From NCBI GenBank assembly GCA_963978895.1, contig OZ022242.1, forward strand, positions 10,095,992-10,159,991: DNA of 64,000 nucleotides. The letters are read 5' to 3'. How positions within the stretch are numbered: the stretch's first letter is position 1; each line of letters begins with the position of its first letter. Both the position numbers and the translations under genes were made by a program. The DNA is from Erpobdella octoculata (Eukaryota; Annelida; Clitellata; Hirudinida; Erpobdellidae). Below the pieces are notes generated by a model that made no database searches, had not been told where the DNA came from, and worked only from the letters and a program-made list of their open reading frames with translations. Positions 1 through 11,285 of this stretch are shown one piece after another.

Positions 1-21
1 TATCATTTTCTTTACTTTCAG

Positions 22-129
22 GATGCCAGGGGCAAGTACCAATTGACGCTGGTAGTCCTCCAAATAAATAATTATCCCCGTAAAACGATAACCGTCCTTG
101 ACGAAAAATCAGCTTTGGACACGGCATGA
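22..129 (+). CDS. possible last exon of an unidentified plus-strand gene
   Basis: A pyrimidine-rich tract ending in AG (positions 9-21) looks like a splice acceptor. After it, 35 codons are open (starting DARGKYQLTLVV, ending EKSALDTA) and close with TGA at 127-129. An AATAAA lies only 15 bases past the stop (144-149). The residues have the alternating hydrophobic pattern of a beta-sheet domain, but I do not recognise the family. A second frame after the same acceptor is open for only about 15 codons. The gene would be convergent with the neuroligin. The earlier exons lie outside the window, so this rests on the acceptor and the open frame alone. Confidence 0.4.
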   Translation, partial: DARGKYQLTLVVLQINNYPRKTITVLDEKSALDTA

Positions 130-1421
130 TAATTCGTTTTAACAATAAAATGCTTTTAACTGCAGTTATTTTATGTTGTTTGGTGCTATAAATCACAATA
201 TTTGAATCATCTTTTCTAATAGCTATGGCTGCTATAAATTGTTTTAAAATGTCCCTTGAATCACACTAATTTATGCAAAAATGTCTTCCTGAATAATGAC
301 ATCCAGCTTGTACTTTTAATGCTGGTTGGTGAAGAGACAAGTCTGTTGATAAATTGTTACTGGTTGTGAATTTCTTACTAAGCAGTGGCTCTGTCAATGC
401 TTCATTTGCTGAAATGTTTGGCAATTAAATTCATTGCTTATTCTGTATGATTTTGTATGAGTCAGAGCATCTTTTCTAGCTTATGTACGGCTTTAACTTA
501 CATTTCTCTGCAATTTTGAACAAAATTAGATTCAATTGGTTTAAACGAAAAATATATCTTGATACGGCTTGAAAAAAACTGAATGCAAGCTTGCTATCTT
601 GTTAGCTCATAAGTAATGAGAATGAGCTTAAGCTTATGTCTGTAACAGTGCTTCTTGTTGCAATGTAACTAGTTATATTAATCACTAAGTGCCTTCTTTC
701 TATTGTTGCATTGCTATCATAAAGAGAATGGAAATTTGATAAAACTTCGCTTTAGAAATAAAACCGTAACAAAATCGAGGGGACAATTGGATAAAAAAGA
801 TGCGCACAGTAGGTATAGCTGCTTGCGGCTCAGGAAGGTGTCCACAACATTGGGAGGTCTAGTCTAAATTATCGCCCGCCCTCTGTGGATTGATAAACAG
901 CTCTTATTTTGGTACTTTTGTCTCAAGACAGCTCGGTAATTTGAGATTGGATAGACCAGAAAATTTGAAGGCTCCTTGAAACTTTTCTTTTTATTGTAGG
1001 CTCTTATTTAACTTTATCTGTTTATTGTATGTTTAATGGTTCGTATTTTCAGATAATCAAATTTTAGATCACAAGCCTTTATCCAATTGAGCTGAAACTT
1101 GGAATAGAAGTGTGTTATCGGTGACATTGCAATGTTTTACTAAATTTGAGTCACAAAAATGTTTAATGAAAATACAATTAAAAATAAAATTTGTAATATG
1201 GGTGATATCCAACGTCATGTATACGTATGAAAATCATAAATATAAAAATTTTAAAAGATGTACTTTAAAAAATTTATAGCTGTTGAAATTTGCCTAATTG
1301 ATGTGATTTCGAAATTTTCTGAAGAAATGTATAAGAAATCTGTATTTTTCATATTTCTCTTTTACTAAAAGATTTGGTCCTTAAAAATTGATTGAAAAAT
1401 CGAAGACAAAAAGTTGAAAAT
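130..1421. other. non-coding stretch
   Basis: This is AT-rich sequence with no convincing open frame on either strand. The first part may be the 3' untranslated region of the exon at 22-129, with AATAAA-type signals near 144 and 757. I see nothing else in it. Confidence 0.5.
144..149 (+). promoter_or_regulatory. candidate polyadenylation signal
   Basis: AATAAA lies 15 bases after the TGA of the exon at 22-129. The spacing is short but usable. This hexamer is common by chance in AT-rich DNA, so the support is positional only. Confidence 0.25.
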
Positions 1422-1631
1422 AATACTATTAAAAAAATATTTTAAAAACATTTTTTTATTTAAACGCACTAAGAAGGATAAAATAAATTGTAAACATAAA
1501 AGCGTGGAACGCAATTGTTGCAATGAGTGCAAAGGAAAGCGCCCTACGCTTTTATATTTACAATTTATTTTATCCTTTTTAGCGCTTTTAAATAAAGGAA
1601 TGTTTTTAAAAATATTTTTTTAAATAGTATT
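1422..1631. repeat. long inverted repeat (MITE or fold-back element)
   Basis: The left arm (1422 to about 1505, beginning AATACTATT) and the right arm (about 1547-1631, ending AATAGTATT) are imperfect reverse complements over roughly 85 bases. They are separated by a 40-50 base spacer containing GGAACGCAATTGTTGC. The shape is that of a non-autonomous DNA transposon or fold-back element. The 69-codon open frame across it is just the palindrome read through. No clear target-site duplication is visible. Confidence 0.75.
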
Positions 1632-1793
1632 TTTTATTTTACATTTTTTTGTTAACTTTCACTTGCCTGGATGTCCGCAGAAGATTGGAAGCTTGGAAGA
1701 TTATTATAAAAGTAACACACTTCAAAAAATTTCAAGATCAATTAAACAAAAATAGCTATTGAAAAATTTTAAAAACAAAAATTAAAAAAAAAA

Positions 1794-2001
1794 ACACGAG
1801 CAACTAAGTTGTGCAATTTAGTTGCACAACTAAATTTCTTTAGCAACTTTTGCGCGCACACGCTTATAGTATAACAGTTGGTATTTTTCGTTGAAATTCT
1901 CTAATAAATTAATTTATTACATTAAATCAAATTCACACACGAGCAATTTGGCTGCGCAACTCGAGTTGCACAACTTAGTTGTTCAATTTTGTTGTTCGTG
2001 T
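1794..2001. repeat. MITE-like element with inverted ends
   Basis: The left end (ACACGAGCAACTAAGTTGTG, from 1794) is matched in reverse complement by the right end near 1968-2001 (reads GTTGTTCGTGTG). The right copy carries a 13-base extra segment. Inside are further palindromic pieces such as CTCGAG flanked by GCGCAA and TTGCAC. CG-rich ends (GCGCACACG, GCGCCCGCCC) stand out from the AT-rich surroundings. This suggests a short non-autonomous DNA transposon; the exact limits are uncertain. Confidence 0.55.
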
Positions 2002-2424
2002 GCGCCCGCCCTAACGATAATGACGACAAAAACTTTAATCGTCATAGTAACTATAAACATCTTTTGTTAACTATTCGCCGGGGTAATATTTTTATCACAG
2101 TCTTAAAAGCATTTTTTTATTTTTGTTAAATTAACTCAATTGTTTCTATAAATGTTCCTAAATGGAACACTTAAAATTATTGTTTATCTCTTGGTGGAGA
2201 TCGAATTAAAATTTTGACCACTGAAACTTCAGAATATAATTGTGCAAAGAAAGATGTTTTCGACATAAATTAACTGATGATTATTAATGCATTAGCGTTT
2301 CCTATGCAATGTGTTAATAGAAGCCCATTAAAAAAATAACGGGTCTTATAAATTAATAATTTTAATGCGCAGGTTAAATTATGAATCAGTTGTGGTAAAA
2401 AAAGAGAAGCATTATTTGGGAAAA

Positions 2425-2437
2425 TTTATTTTTTATT
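2425..2437 (-). promoter_or_regulatory. candidate neuroligin polyadenylation signals
   Basis: Two overlapping AATAAA motifs read on the minus strand about 400 bases past the neuroligin stop at 2836. They are the nearest plausible pair, but the AT-rich context makes chance matches likely. Confidence 0.25.
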
Positions 2438-2462
2438 GTTACTTGTTAAAAAAAATAAAGAC

Positions 2463-2610
2463 AAAGAAAGCAATTATATAAGTACTTCTTTACAAACAAA
2501 AAGAAAGTATTTATATAAGTACATCTTTACAATCAAAAAGAAAGTAATTATATAAGTACATCTTTACAATCAAAATGAAAGTAATTATATTATATAAGTA
2601 CATGCTTACA
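2463..2610. repeat. 37-bp tandem repeat, about four copies
   Basis: The unit AAAGAAAGTAATTATATAAG... recurs at 2463, 2500, 2537 and 2574, an exact 37-base spacing, with few substitutions. The last copy has a small TATA insertion. It is non-coding and lies downstream of the neuroligin stop codon. Confidence 0.85.
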
Positions 2611-2835
2611 AACTTTTTTCAAATGAATTATTAACAAGAAATCAAGAAAAGCTCTTCTATGGCTTCGTGCGGGTGGAAATTCGAAACGTCGAATTCAAGT
2701 CCAGTCTGACCGTCGTCACGTGATTCATTGCGCGAACGCGATACCGGAACACGCGGTTAAAAAAACCATAGCGGTGTCTTGAAATGGAATGACTAGGATA
2801 GATGGTTTGAGTTTTGTTTCGGAAAAGAGTTGTTT

Positions 2836-4166
2836 CTACACGGTGGTCGAAGGGTCCATTTCAAAATCGTTCGTCGGAAAGTTCTTGGCCGAGGAAGATG
2901 AAATTTTGAAAGGCTCTGTCGTGCTGATGTTTTGCTGATGATGTTCGCTGTTATGTGTTCGTAAAGGCACGTTGGGTGAAGTTTTTTGTTGCTTGAAATT
3001 TTGGTTGCTGAAATGCTGATGGTGATGCGATGAGTCAGTGGTTGTATCTAGCTCTGGAGGTGTTCCGTCATCGACGTTACTCTCATAGCTGGGTATCATG
3101 AATTGAACGACTTTGTGCTGGGGTTGACTGAAACTCGAGTTTTGTTCCTGCTGGTTGTGGTAGTGTTGAGCAAGCGGGGGTAGTTGTTGAACGGAGAGAG
3201 GTGTATGGAAAGGAGGCGGAACGCTTTGCTGTAATTTGGTGGTTCGGTTGTCACGGCGCGTCAAGCTGCGCCTGCAATCATCCAGTCTCGTCGATAGAGC
3301 AGAGCCGGTTGAGTTGCAGCTGATCTGACTCAGCGTGTCTTCCAAGCAGTCGAAAGTGGTTCGCGAACTGCAGCTTTTTATTGCTGCGCTCCTTCCGCCT
3401 CCCTGTGCATGCTTGTTCTTCTGCGGCTCTTTAGTCGCGTACGAGTTACCGCACACGCAGCCCTGCCTGTTACACGTCGAGTTTCCGCGCTTTTTGAGCT
3501 GCGTCAATGTCTGCTTCGTTTTGTGCTTTTGATGACACATACAAATGAAAATTACAGCGTTAAGTGCTAGCAAAGCGCAGCCGACAATTATCGTGACGCT
3601 GAGCGACACGCTTGAATTTCTGCCGGTCTCAGTTTTTATGTCGAGAAGTTTCAAACCGACCGTGTTTCTCAAGGTCGAATTTGTGAATGGAATGTGGTTT
3701 GGATGATTTTCTGGAAGAAAATCGTGCTGGCTACCCGTGGAATTCACGCCGCGCACGGGGAAAGGAATAGAGTCTGGTTTTGGAGGTTTTGTGGGAGCAA
3801 TTCTGTCGTTAGTTTCATCTCTTGTTTTTGCAGAGTTGCCGGAATTCTTGTCGGATGGTTCGGAAAACGTTGTCCGACTCATCGGCATGTGAGTTTTATT
3901 GAACTTGAGAGAATGAATGAATTCGTGACGAGATGGACTTGTATGATTGGCTGTATCTCTTCTTAAATAGGTCAATGTCCAGTTGACATCTTTTGTGCCT
4001 CGCTCCTCGAACGTAGACTTGTTGTCGAAATTGTCAAGAAGATGAAACTTTCTTTCCAGGTTGTCTGATCGGTGGATCTTTGGAATCAGATCCAACCAGA
4101 GTCCCATCTTAGCGCCTCTGTAGTGATGGCGAACGGAGGTCAGTCCACCGTGACTACCTTTGGAAA
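2836..4166 (-). CDS. NLGN: neuroligin-like protein, last exon (end of esterase fold, stalk, membrane span, cytoplasmic tail)
   Basis: The exon opens after TTTTTCTTCAG (acceptor at 4167-4169) in phase 1. It first encodes the last strands of the cholinesterase-like domain (HHYRGAKMGLWLDLIP), which correspond to DHYRATKVAFWLELVP in vertebrate neuroligins. A Ser/Thr/Pro/Asn-rich stalk of about 170 residues follows, with many N-x-S/T sites (NWT, NHT, NKT, NST). Then comes a single membrane segment (SVTIIVGCALLALNAVIFIC) in the position and style of the neuroligin span. The cytoplasmic tail of about 220 residues is His/Gln/Ser-rich and ends DPSTTV with stop TAG. STTV is a class I PDZ-binding terminus like the neuroligin TTRV end. 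The conserved gephyrin-binding tyrosine segment is not recognisable. The longer open frame reaching 4260 reads into the intron. Confidence 0.93.
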
Positions 4167-4911
4167 CTGAAGAAAAATTAAATTTAATTAAGTAATTAAC
4201 GAATGTATTAAAAAATAAATAATGCATTAATGAGTTAATTTGATAAAATTTAGATTTCATCTTTTGCGAAATTTGACAAGCAATTGCAGTACACGTGATT
4301 TATCCTCGGAATCACGTGGCCCGCTTCCAGCGAGCAAGTCAATATTGACCTGAAACATCGCCAAACCAGCCTGGGAAAAAAACAGACAGGCTGAATGGAA
4401 ATCGCCATCTCTGGCGGATGGATATTATGAAGGAGAATCGTCCCAATGTTCCACTAAAGCCGGCAATTAGTTGCATCAGATGTTGTTGATGGTGGAAAAG
4501 TAGTAGTAGGAGACGGTCGTTTCTCCGCTCCTCTTCATTACAGATAGCATCAGATTGCCGCTTTTAATTGACTTCAATTCATCATTTGCCTTGTTATCAT
4601 TGACTCTTTCTTATCTTTTTCTTTTCTTCATTTTATTTATGTTTTTTATTCAATCTCTTTAGCTATCTCCCTCTCTTCTTTCCGTTTTAAGGTTTTCCAG
4701 TTTTTCAGAGCTCTTTCTGCAGAAGTATCGACAAAGATATTATTATAATGTTGAAATAACTCTTTGTTATAATGCTCCTCTTTTATTTCACATTTTTGCC
4801 AGTTTTGCATTTTCTTGACATTTTTCTCCCTAAAAAGTTTTTATTCAGCAGACGTGAATTTTGTTTCTGCGCCTAGCAACAGATCATTAAGCCTACATTT
4901 ATATCTTTTCT

Positions 4912-5120
4912 TTTCTTCTTCTTTTTTTTCTTCTTCTTCTTTTTCGTTTTTTTTCTTCTTCTTCTTCTTCTTCTTTTTCTTCTTCTTCTTTTTCTTCTTC
5001 TTCTTCTTCTTCTTCTTCTTCTTCTTCTTCTTCTTCTTCTTCTTCTTCTTCTTCTTCTTCTTCTTCTTCTTCTTCTTCTTCTTCTTCTTCTTCTTCTTCT
5101 TCTTCTTCTTCTTCTTCTTC

Positions 5121-5152
<32 letters not shown>

Positions 5153-5268
5153 CTTCTTCTTCTTCTTCTTCTTCTTCTTCTTCTTCTTCTTCTTCTTCTT
5201 CTTCTTCTTCTTCTTCTTCTTCTTCTTCTTCTTCTCCTCCTCCTTCATCTTTTTCTTTATTTTCTTTT
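4912..5268. repeat. (TTC)n, i.e. (GAA)n in the neuroligin transcript
   Basis: About 340 bases of nearly pure TTC on the plus strand, with TTTTTC variants at the left edge and one TAC interruption near 5120. On the minus (transcribed) strand it is a purine-only GAA tract inside the last intron, about 750 bases upstream of the last exon. The polyglutamate and polyphenylalanine frames across it are not genes. Confidence 0.97.
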
Positions 5269-5419
5269 TTTTTTAACAGAAAAATTACATAAAATGGTAT
5301 TATAATGATTTTGATAACATGATGACTGACTTGCAACGACACATAAAAGCTCTGCTGAAAAATGGCCTTTTCAAAGGGTTCGTTTATACTCCCAGAGCAT
5401 CTGCCCTCGGTTCTCCTAA

Positions 5420-5466
5420 GAGCATAACACACACTCACACACACACAAGCAAACACACACGCACGC
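5420..5466. repeat. (CA)n-rich tract
   Basis: A short run of CACACA with ACTCACACAC variants. It is non-coding. Confidence 0.7.
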
Positions 5467-5619
5467 GCTATGGATAGCTGTTTTTTGTTTTCATGCCAAC
5501 TAATTATCAGCTAACCACCAAACAATGTCATCCATCAAGCACTCAATGTTTCTCCTCTTCTTGAAATGATCATTGCCCGCTAACACACCACAACAAGTGA
5601 TGAATGGTCTCCCGGCCAG

Positions 5620-5814
5620 TCCCCCTCTTTCTCTTTCTCCTTCACTCTTTCTCTTTCGTTCTTTCTCTTTCGTTCTTTCTTTTTCTCTCTCATTTTTTCT
5701 CTCTCATTTTTCTCTCTCATTTTTTCTCTCATTTTCTCTCTCTCTCTCATTTTCTTTCTTTTCCCTCTCCCTGCCTCTCTTTATTTCTCTCTCTTTTTTT
5801 CTCTCTCTTTTTTT

Positions 5815-5849
<35 letters not shown>

Positions 5850-5882
5850 AGTTCATCCCCTACCTAGCTCTCCTCTTTCTCT
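5620..5882. repeat. CT-rich low-complexity tract
   Basis: TCTCTC and CTTTCTCT mixtures run for about 260 bases. The Ser/Phe/Leu-rich open frames on the plus strand are simple translations of it. Confidence 0.9.
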
Positions 5883-6065
5883 AAAGACGAATTTGCTAGA
5901 AAAGCGCCCCACTGCTTCGACACAAAAGACCACGTGATGAAGCCGGTAAAAAAATTTAAACTCAAAGATTTCTTTTTTCAAACTTCAAAACTTGAAACGA
6001 AACACAACATGGGCTTTTCTATGTGGAAAGTTTGAAAAGAAAGCTGCGGCTCTTACAGACTTTTC

Positions 6066-6262
6066 ATAACATTCTTCTATTTCTTCTATTTCTTCTACTT
6101 CTTCTACTTCTTCTACTTCTTCTACTACTTCACTTCTTCTACTTCTTCACTTCTTCTACTTCTACTACTTCTACTTCTTCTACTACTTCACTTCTTCTAC
6201 TTCTACTACTTCTTCTACTTCTTCTACTTCTTTTACTTTTTCTACCTTTTCTACTTTTTCTA
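6066..6262. repeat. (TTCTAC)n array
   Basis: A hexamer TTCTAC with TTCTAT and TTCACT variants fills nearly 200 bases. The TTTTCTAC variants at the right edge suggest decay from a purer array. Confidence 0.93.
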
Positions 6263-6699
6263 TTATGCCCAATATCTTACTGACGTCTGCAATTAAACTA
6301 TTTCTTTAGAAGAAAAGCTTGACGAATTTAATTGGCAGTCATTAAAGCGAGCATGTTACTGGCAGTGACTGACTGAATAGGTGACAGGAATTCTTAAAAA
6401 TGTCAAAGAACTAAATCACGACTTTAAAAACCTTTAGCTACATGGCTTTAATAAATTTGTAATTTTTTAAATTTTTTAATTACTAACCAAAACTCATTTT
6501 TTTGTGTTATTTGAACAAATTATTTTTTATTTCAATTTACAAGTTATTTAAAAAAATTCTTTTAACATTTTATTTATTTCTATGTAATCTCAGCAAGTCA
6601 TATATTATTTTAACAATTTATATATTGTTTTAAAAACCTTTATATGTTCTCTAAGACTTCAAATGTTATTCTATGAATTCATATATTATACTTAAATTG

Positions 6700-6805
6700 T
6701 TTTAATTATTCATATTTTATTCCAAGAATTTATATTTTATTCCAAGAATTCATATATTATTTCAAGAATTCATATATTAATCCAAGAATTCATATATTAT
6801 TTTAT
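6700..6805. repeat. 21-bp tandem repeat
   Basis: The unit CCAAGAATTCATATATTAT occurs about four to five times with small changes, at roughly 21-base spacing. More degenerate related units extend left to about 6600. Confidence 0.7.
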
Positions 6806-7369
6806 GTACACTATTTTGAAAATTTAATAACATTCATACACAACTCATTTATTCCTTAGAAAATAAAAATGTTCAACAATAGCAATTATAATATAATAAA
6901 TTTATTCTACAAAACATTAAATTACCTCTAACTAATGTATCATTTGTTCATCAACTATTTCGTTCAATTAATCATATTTCCGTCAACTCAAAGTCTTATA
7001 ATATCTAAAATATTCAGAATTCGGATAATAATTGTCTTTACGTTTTTTGCAGGCACCCATATTTTGTGTATTTCCAAGCCTTGCATCCGAAAATCTTTAC
7101 AATGTAATCGGCTTACAGTTTTTCTTTCTTCTGATTTAACAGCAAAACCTGCCTTGAATTCGTCAAGTAGAAGAAACAAGCACCAGAGGACTGATCATCA
7201 GTTCCTCATTAAAAATTTAGAGGAAACAAAACACAAATTTGTCGCAGATAATCTGTTATTTATTGCAAAATGTTAGCTGGTAAAATGATTTATGCGCTGC
7301 TCAGATTGGTCCGTCAGATAGAATTCTTATCGAAATCTGCAAAACTAGTTGTGAAAAGGAAAAACATCA

Positions 7370-7630
<261 letters not shown>

Positions 7631-7909
7631 ATAACATCGGCATTTTTGGCTGGCCGTCGATTCTGTCCCTCGAAAGCGACAAAAAGATTCTCGCTTTGCA
7701 AATGAAACAAAATGAAATTAGGATTCGAATCCGAGAAGTGCAGCAGGACTGCCTGTAATCCTTCCTAATTTTTTTCTTCTTTCGTAACCTTTCGGACATT
7801 ACAAAGCAGAATTGTTCGATGCGATTTGTTGACTTTCGTCGGCAGTTATTTCGAAACCGAAAACAGTTTAACCAAAAATTTTATTTTTTACTTTTATTTT
7901 GAAACAATA

Positions 7910-8054
7910 GTCATTTATGTATGAATGTATCTGTGTGTATATGTGTGTATATGTGTGTATATATATGTATATATAATGTATATGTATGTATATATGTATA
8001 TTTGTGCTCCTGTGACATTGTGTGTGCGTATAATTTTTGTATCATTAATGTATA
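7910..8054. repeat. TATG/TGTA-rich tract
   Basis: An imperfect mixture of TATG, TGTG and TATA steps, directly left of the Helitron start at 8055. Confidence 0.7.
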
Positions 8055-9805
8055 TCTATATATATAAAAGAACATGTCTTGACTGACTGATAATCAACGC
8101 CGAGCTCAAACGCCTCATCCTAGGAACGTGAAATTTGGAACTTATATTACTTTTATAGCGTAAACATCCGCTAAGAAAGGATTTTTGAAAATTTTGCTCC
8201 TGAGGGGAAAAAACTGGAAAACAAACTTTTTTCTAAAACAATGTATATCTCGAAAACCAAAAATGAGATTCTTTTTAAAAAATAAAAAGATACGTGTTTC
8301 ACCATTTTTTGAAAATTCGGTTTCCCGGACCTCAAATGTGGGTTGGAAAATTGGGTTATTTGGTTTTTAAAGTAGCTTCTACTCAAAAACTGTTAATGCT
8401 ACAGGAGTAAAAATTAGTATTTAGTTTCTACTCCAAAAATAATGAAATACGTGTTTTAGCATTTTTTGAAAATTTGGTTTCCAGGACTTTAAATATGGGG
8501 TGGAAAATAGGGCTAATTGTCTTTTATAGTAACTGCTTCTCAAAAACAGTAAATACCACAGATGTAAAAATTATTATTTAGTTTCTTTTCTAAAAATAAA
8601 GATATACGTGTTTCACCATTTTTTACAAATTTGGTTTCCCGGACCTCAAATGTGGGTTGGAAAATTGGGTTATTTGGTTTTTAAAGTAGCTTCTACTCAA
8701 AAACTGTTAATGCTACAGGAGTAAAAATTAGTATTTAGTTTCTACTCCAAAAATAATGAAATACGTGTTTTAGCATTTTTTGAAAATTTGGTTTCCAGGA
8801 CTTCAAATGTGGGGTGGAAAATAGGGCTAATTGTCTTTTATAGTAACTGCTACTCAAAAACAGTAAATACCACAGATGTAAAAATTATTATTTAGTTTCT
8901 TTTCTAAAAATAAAGATATACGTGTTTCACCATTTTTTACAAATTTGGTTTCCCGAACCTCAAATGAGGGTTGGAAAATTGGGTTATTTGGTTTTTAAAG
9001 TAGCTGCTACTCAAAAACTGTGAATGCTACAGGAGTAAAAATTAGTATTTAGTTTATACTTCAAAAATAATGAAATACGTGTTTTAGCATTTTTTGAAAA
9101 TTTGGTTTCCAGGACTTCAAATGTGGGGTGGAAAATAGGGTTATTTGTTTTTTAAAGTAACTGCTACTCATAAACTGTAAATACCACAGATGTAAAAATT
9201 AGTGTTTAGTTTCTATTCTAAAAATAAAGATATACGTGTTTTACCATTTTTTGAAAATTTGGTTTCCAGGACCTCAAATGTGAAGTGGAAAAGGGCTTAT
9301 TTGATTTTAAAATAACTGCTACTCAAAAACTGTAAATACTACAGATGTGAAAATTAGTATTTTGAGGTTTTGGGCCGGTTAAAAGTAGATGAGTTCAGTT
9401 TATCACCAGACGGACGGGCCAAGCCGTTATTTTAGGGTTTTCATACGGCCCTGCCCAAACCTTAAATCAAGGTGGAACGGGCAGATATTTTTAACCAAGT
9501 ATTTAGACATTTGAGTGATTTTAGGGTGTTCAGACGGGCCGGGCTAAAACCTGAAGTCAAGGTGGGACGGGCCGAAGTTTTTCATCAAGTATATAGAACT
9601 TCTAGGCCTGTAAAAACGGGCCGGGCCCATATTAGACGGGCCGTGCCGGGCCAGGAATTTCGGTTTTTGAAACGGGCTGGGCCAAGTTGTCGACGAGCGG
9701 AGCCGAGACCTAAAAAATTGATCCGTGCAGTGGGTACTCTACTATGTATGCACGGTTCAAATTCTCTAATTTCATGCGAGCGAAGCCGCTACGGGCACTG
9801 CTAGT
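8055..9805 (+). mobile_element. non-autonomous Helitron with internal satellite
   Basis: The left end reads TCTATATATATAAAAG, followed by a segment with GACTGACTGA and CGCC...CTCAAACGCC of the kind found at Helitron 5' ends. The right end is CG-rich with short complementary pieces (GCGAGCGAAGCCGC) and finishes CACTGCTAGT, matching the Helitron CTRR-T terminus. There is no open frame for a Rep/helicase, so it is non-autonomous. The centre is a 157-bp tandem array. The 9370-9720 part is rich in GGGCCGGGC. No target duplication is expected for this class and none is seen. Confidence 0.7.
8270..9360. repeat. 157-bp tandem repeat in alternating A/B pairs (314-bp higher-order unit)
   Basis: The landmark GGAC (GAAC in one copy) within TTGGTTTCC(C/A)GGAC sits at 8327, 8484, 8641, 8798, 8955, 9112 and 9269, an exact 157-base spacing each time. 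Odd units read CCCGGACCTCAAATG and even units CCAGGACTTCAAATG, so copies 314 bases apart are more alike than neighbours. The seventh unit is a mix. A degenerate earlier unit may lie at 8180-8270. Confidence 0.92.
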
Positions 9806-9965
9806 ATATGTATATGTGTGTTTGAGTGTATATATACATGGATGGATGTATGTATATGTATATGTATGTATGTATATATATATGTATATATATATATGTA
9901 TATATATATATGTATATATATGTATATATATATATGTATATATATATATGTATATATATATATAA
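9806..9965. repeat. (TATG)/(TA) microsatellite
   Basis: TATATG and TATATA steps follow immediately after the Helitron terminus. Tyr/Ile-rich frames on both strands are artefacts. Confidence 0.9.
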
Positions 9966-10404
9966 TTGGTATTGGTCCTTTTCCTTTTTGTGGTCCTCAA
10001 TAGAAAAAAAGTAAGGTTGTAGAGTAGAGAAATTGGAATTATCAAAAGATTTGTCAGAACCGGGTCAACTTCTGCAAAGTGAGATAAGTCAGTTTAGAGT
10101 CAAGAAAAGGATTATATTCAAGGAAGAATAATAAAGTTAAAATAAAATTCGAGAAATATTGTGTTATAAATAACTTCGACTTTAACGTTACGAATCGCTA
10201 GAAAGCATATTCCTCTACGTTTACATTGGACCAATACCAATTATATATATATATACATATATATATATACATATATATATACATATATATACACACAGAT
10301 AATTTGTTGGTATATCCAACTGTGAGATAAATGATTTTGCATGCACAAATTGTATACATCTTTAAATGCACGGGTAGGTAGACTTAGACGCCAGCTATGT
10401 AGCT

Positions 10405-10640
10405 ATCTAACGCTTTCTCGCTCCAGGTCGCTTTCCCGCTCCCGGTCATTTTCCCGCTTCAAGTCGCTTTCCCGCTCCCGGTCATTTTCCCGCTTCAAGT
10501 CGCTTTCCCATCCCCGGTCGTTTTCCCGCTCACACTTACTCTCCCGTTCCCGGTCGCTTTCTCTTTCTCGCTCACTCTTTCGCTCTCGGTCACTTTTCCG
10601 TTCCCGCCTGGTTTCCCGTTCCCATTCCCGTCCATTCTCC
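10405..10640. repeat. 18-bp-like minisatellite (CCCGGTCGCTTTCCCGCT)
   Basis: Imperfect repeats of CGCTTTCCCGCTCCCGGTC and variants sit in the Helitron copy. Read as protein this gives Ser-Arg-rich or Arg-Glu-rich frames on the two strands, which are artefacts. The matching Helitron at 46 kb has the same array in the opposite orientation. Confidence 0.75.
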
Positions 10641-10770
10641 AATTCCCGCTTCCGTTCCGCTCATTTTGTGACCGATCTCAATTCTTTTCACAAAAACCTT
10701 CCTCTATTGACTCTCAAGGCTGTGCAAAAATTTCATTACAATCGGATGAATGGTGTAGCAATTCATAAAG

Positions 10771-10778
10771 GAAACACA
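10771..10778. repeat. left 8-bp target-site duplication of the hAT
   Basis: GAAACACA immediately precedes the element and is repeated exactly at 12653-12660 right after it. Eight bases is the hAT-typical length. Confidence 0.93.
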
Positions 10779-11141
10779 CAGTGATGGGTAGTTACTAACT
10801 ATAAATAGTTAACTACTAGTTATTAACTACTCTAAAGTAGTTAAGGAATAGTTAATAACTACTTTTTGTGAGACTAGTTATCAACTAGTAGTTAACTATT
10901 TTTGAGATAGTTATTAACTACAGTAGTTAACTATTTTTTTTAACTACTTTAATTTTTTTTATTAATTTTTTTAAAACAATTACGACATCTGTGTTTTTCA
11001 ATTTATGTACTGGTACATCACTATCTTATTGGCTTTTTTTCTTCCTTTTCATTCTCCGCTTCGTTGTTTGTTTAAGTTTGTTATTATTTTCGGTTAGGTT
11101 CGATTTTCGATTAGGTGACGAGTTTGTTGCGATCTATTACA

Positions 11142-11285
11142 ATGAATAGCAAAATAATTAAAGAATGTTTTACTGAAGTAGTTTTTAAGGACGATGAAAA
11201 AAATTTTACGGCATTATGCGATACATGTCATAAAAGAATTTCTGGAAATGTTACCAATTCATTCAACTTTCTTAAACATGTAAAA
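11142..11285 (+). pseudogene. hAT transposase exon 1 (BED-type zinc finger)
   Basis: ATG at 11142 opens 48 codons containing a CDTC-x-K motif (CxxC), then NSFNFLKHVK. This is the pattern of a BED finger whose HxxxxH/C end runs into the next exon. It ends at a good donor (AAA|GTGAGT) in phase 0. In BED-hAT transposases this finger binds the transposon ends. It is followed directly by a middle-domain exon, so the usual intervening catalytic domain is absent. Confidence 0.75.

Noticed and set aside
10403..10784. SR-protein-like frame (Ser-Arg repeats)
   Set aside because: It is the minisatellite of the Helitron and runs across the hAT junction. The same array in opposite orientation at 46 kb gives the same kind of frame.
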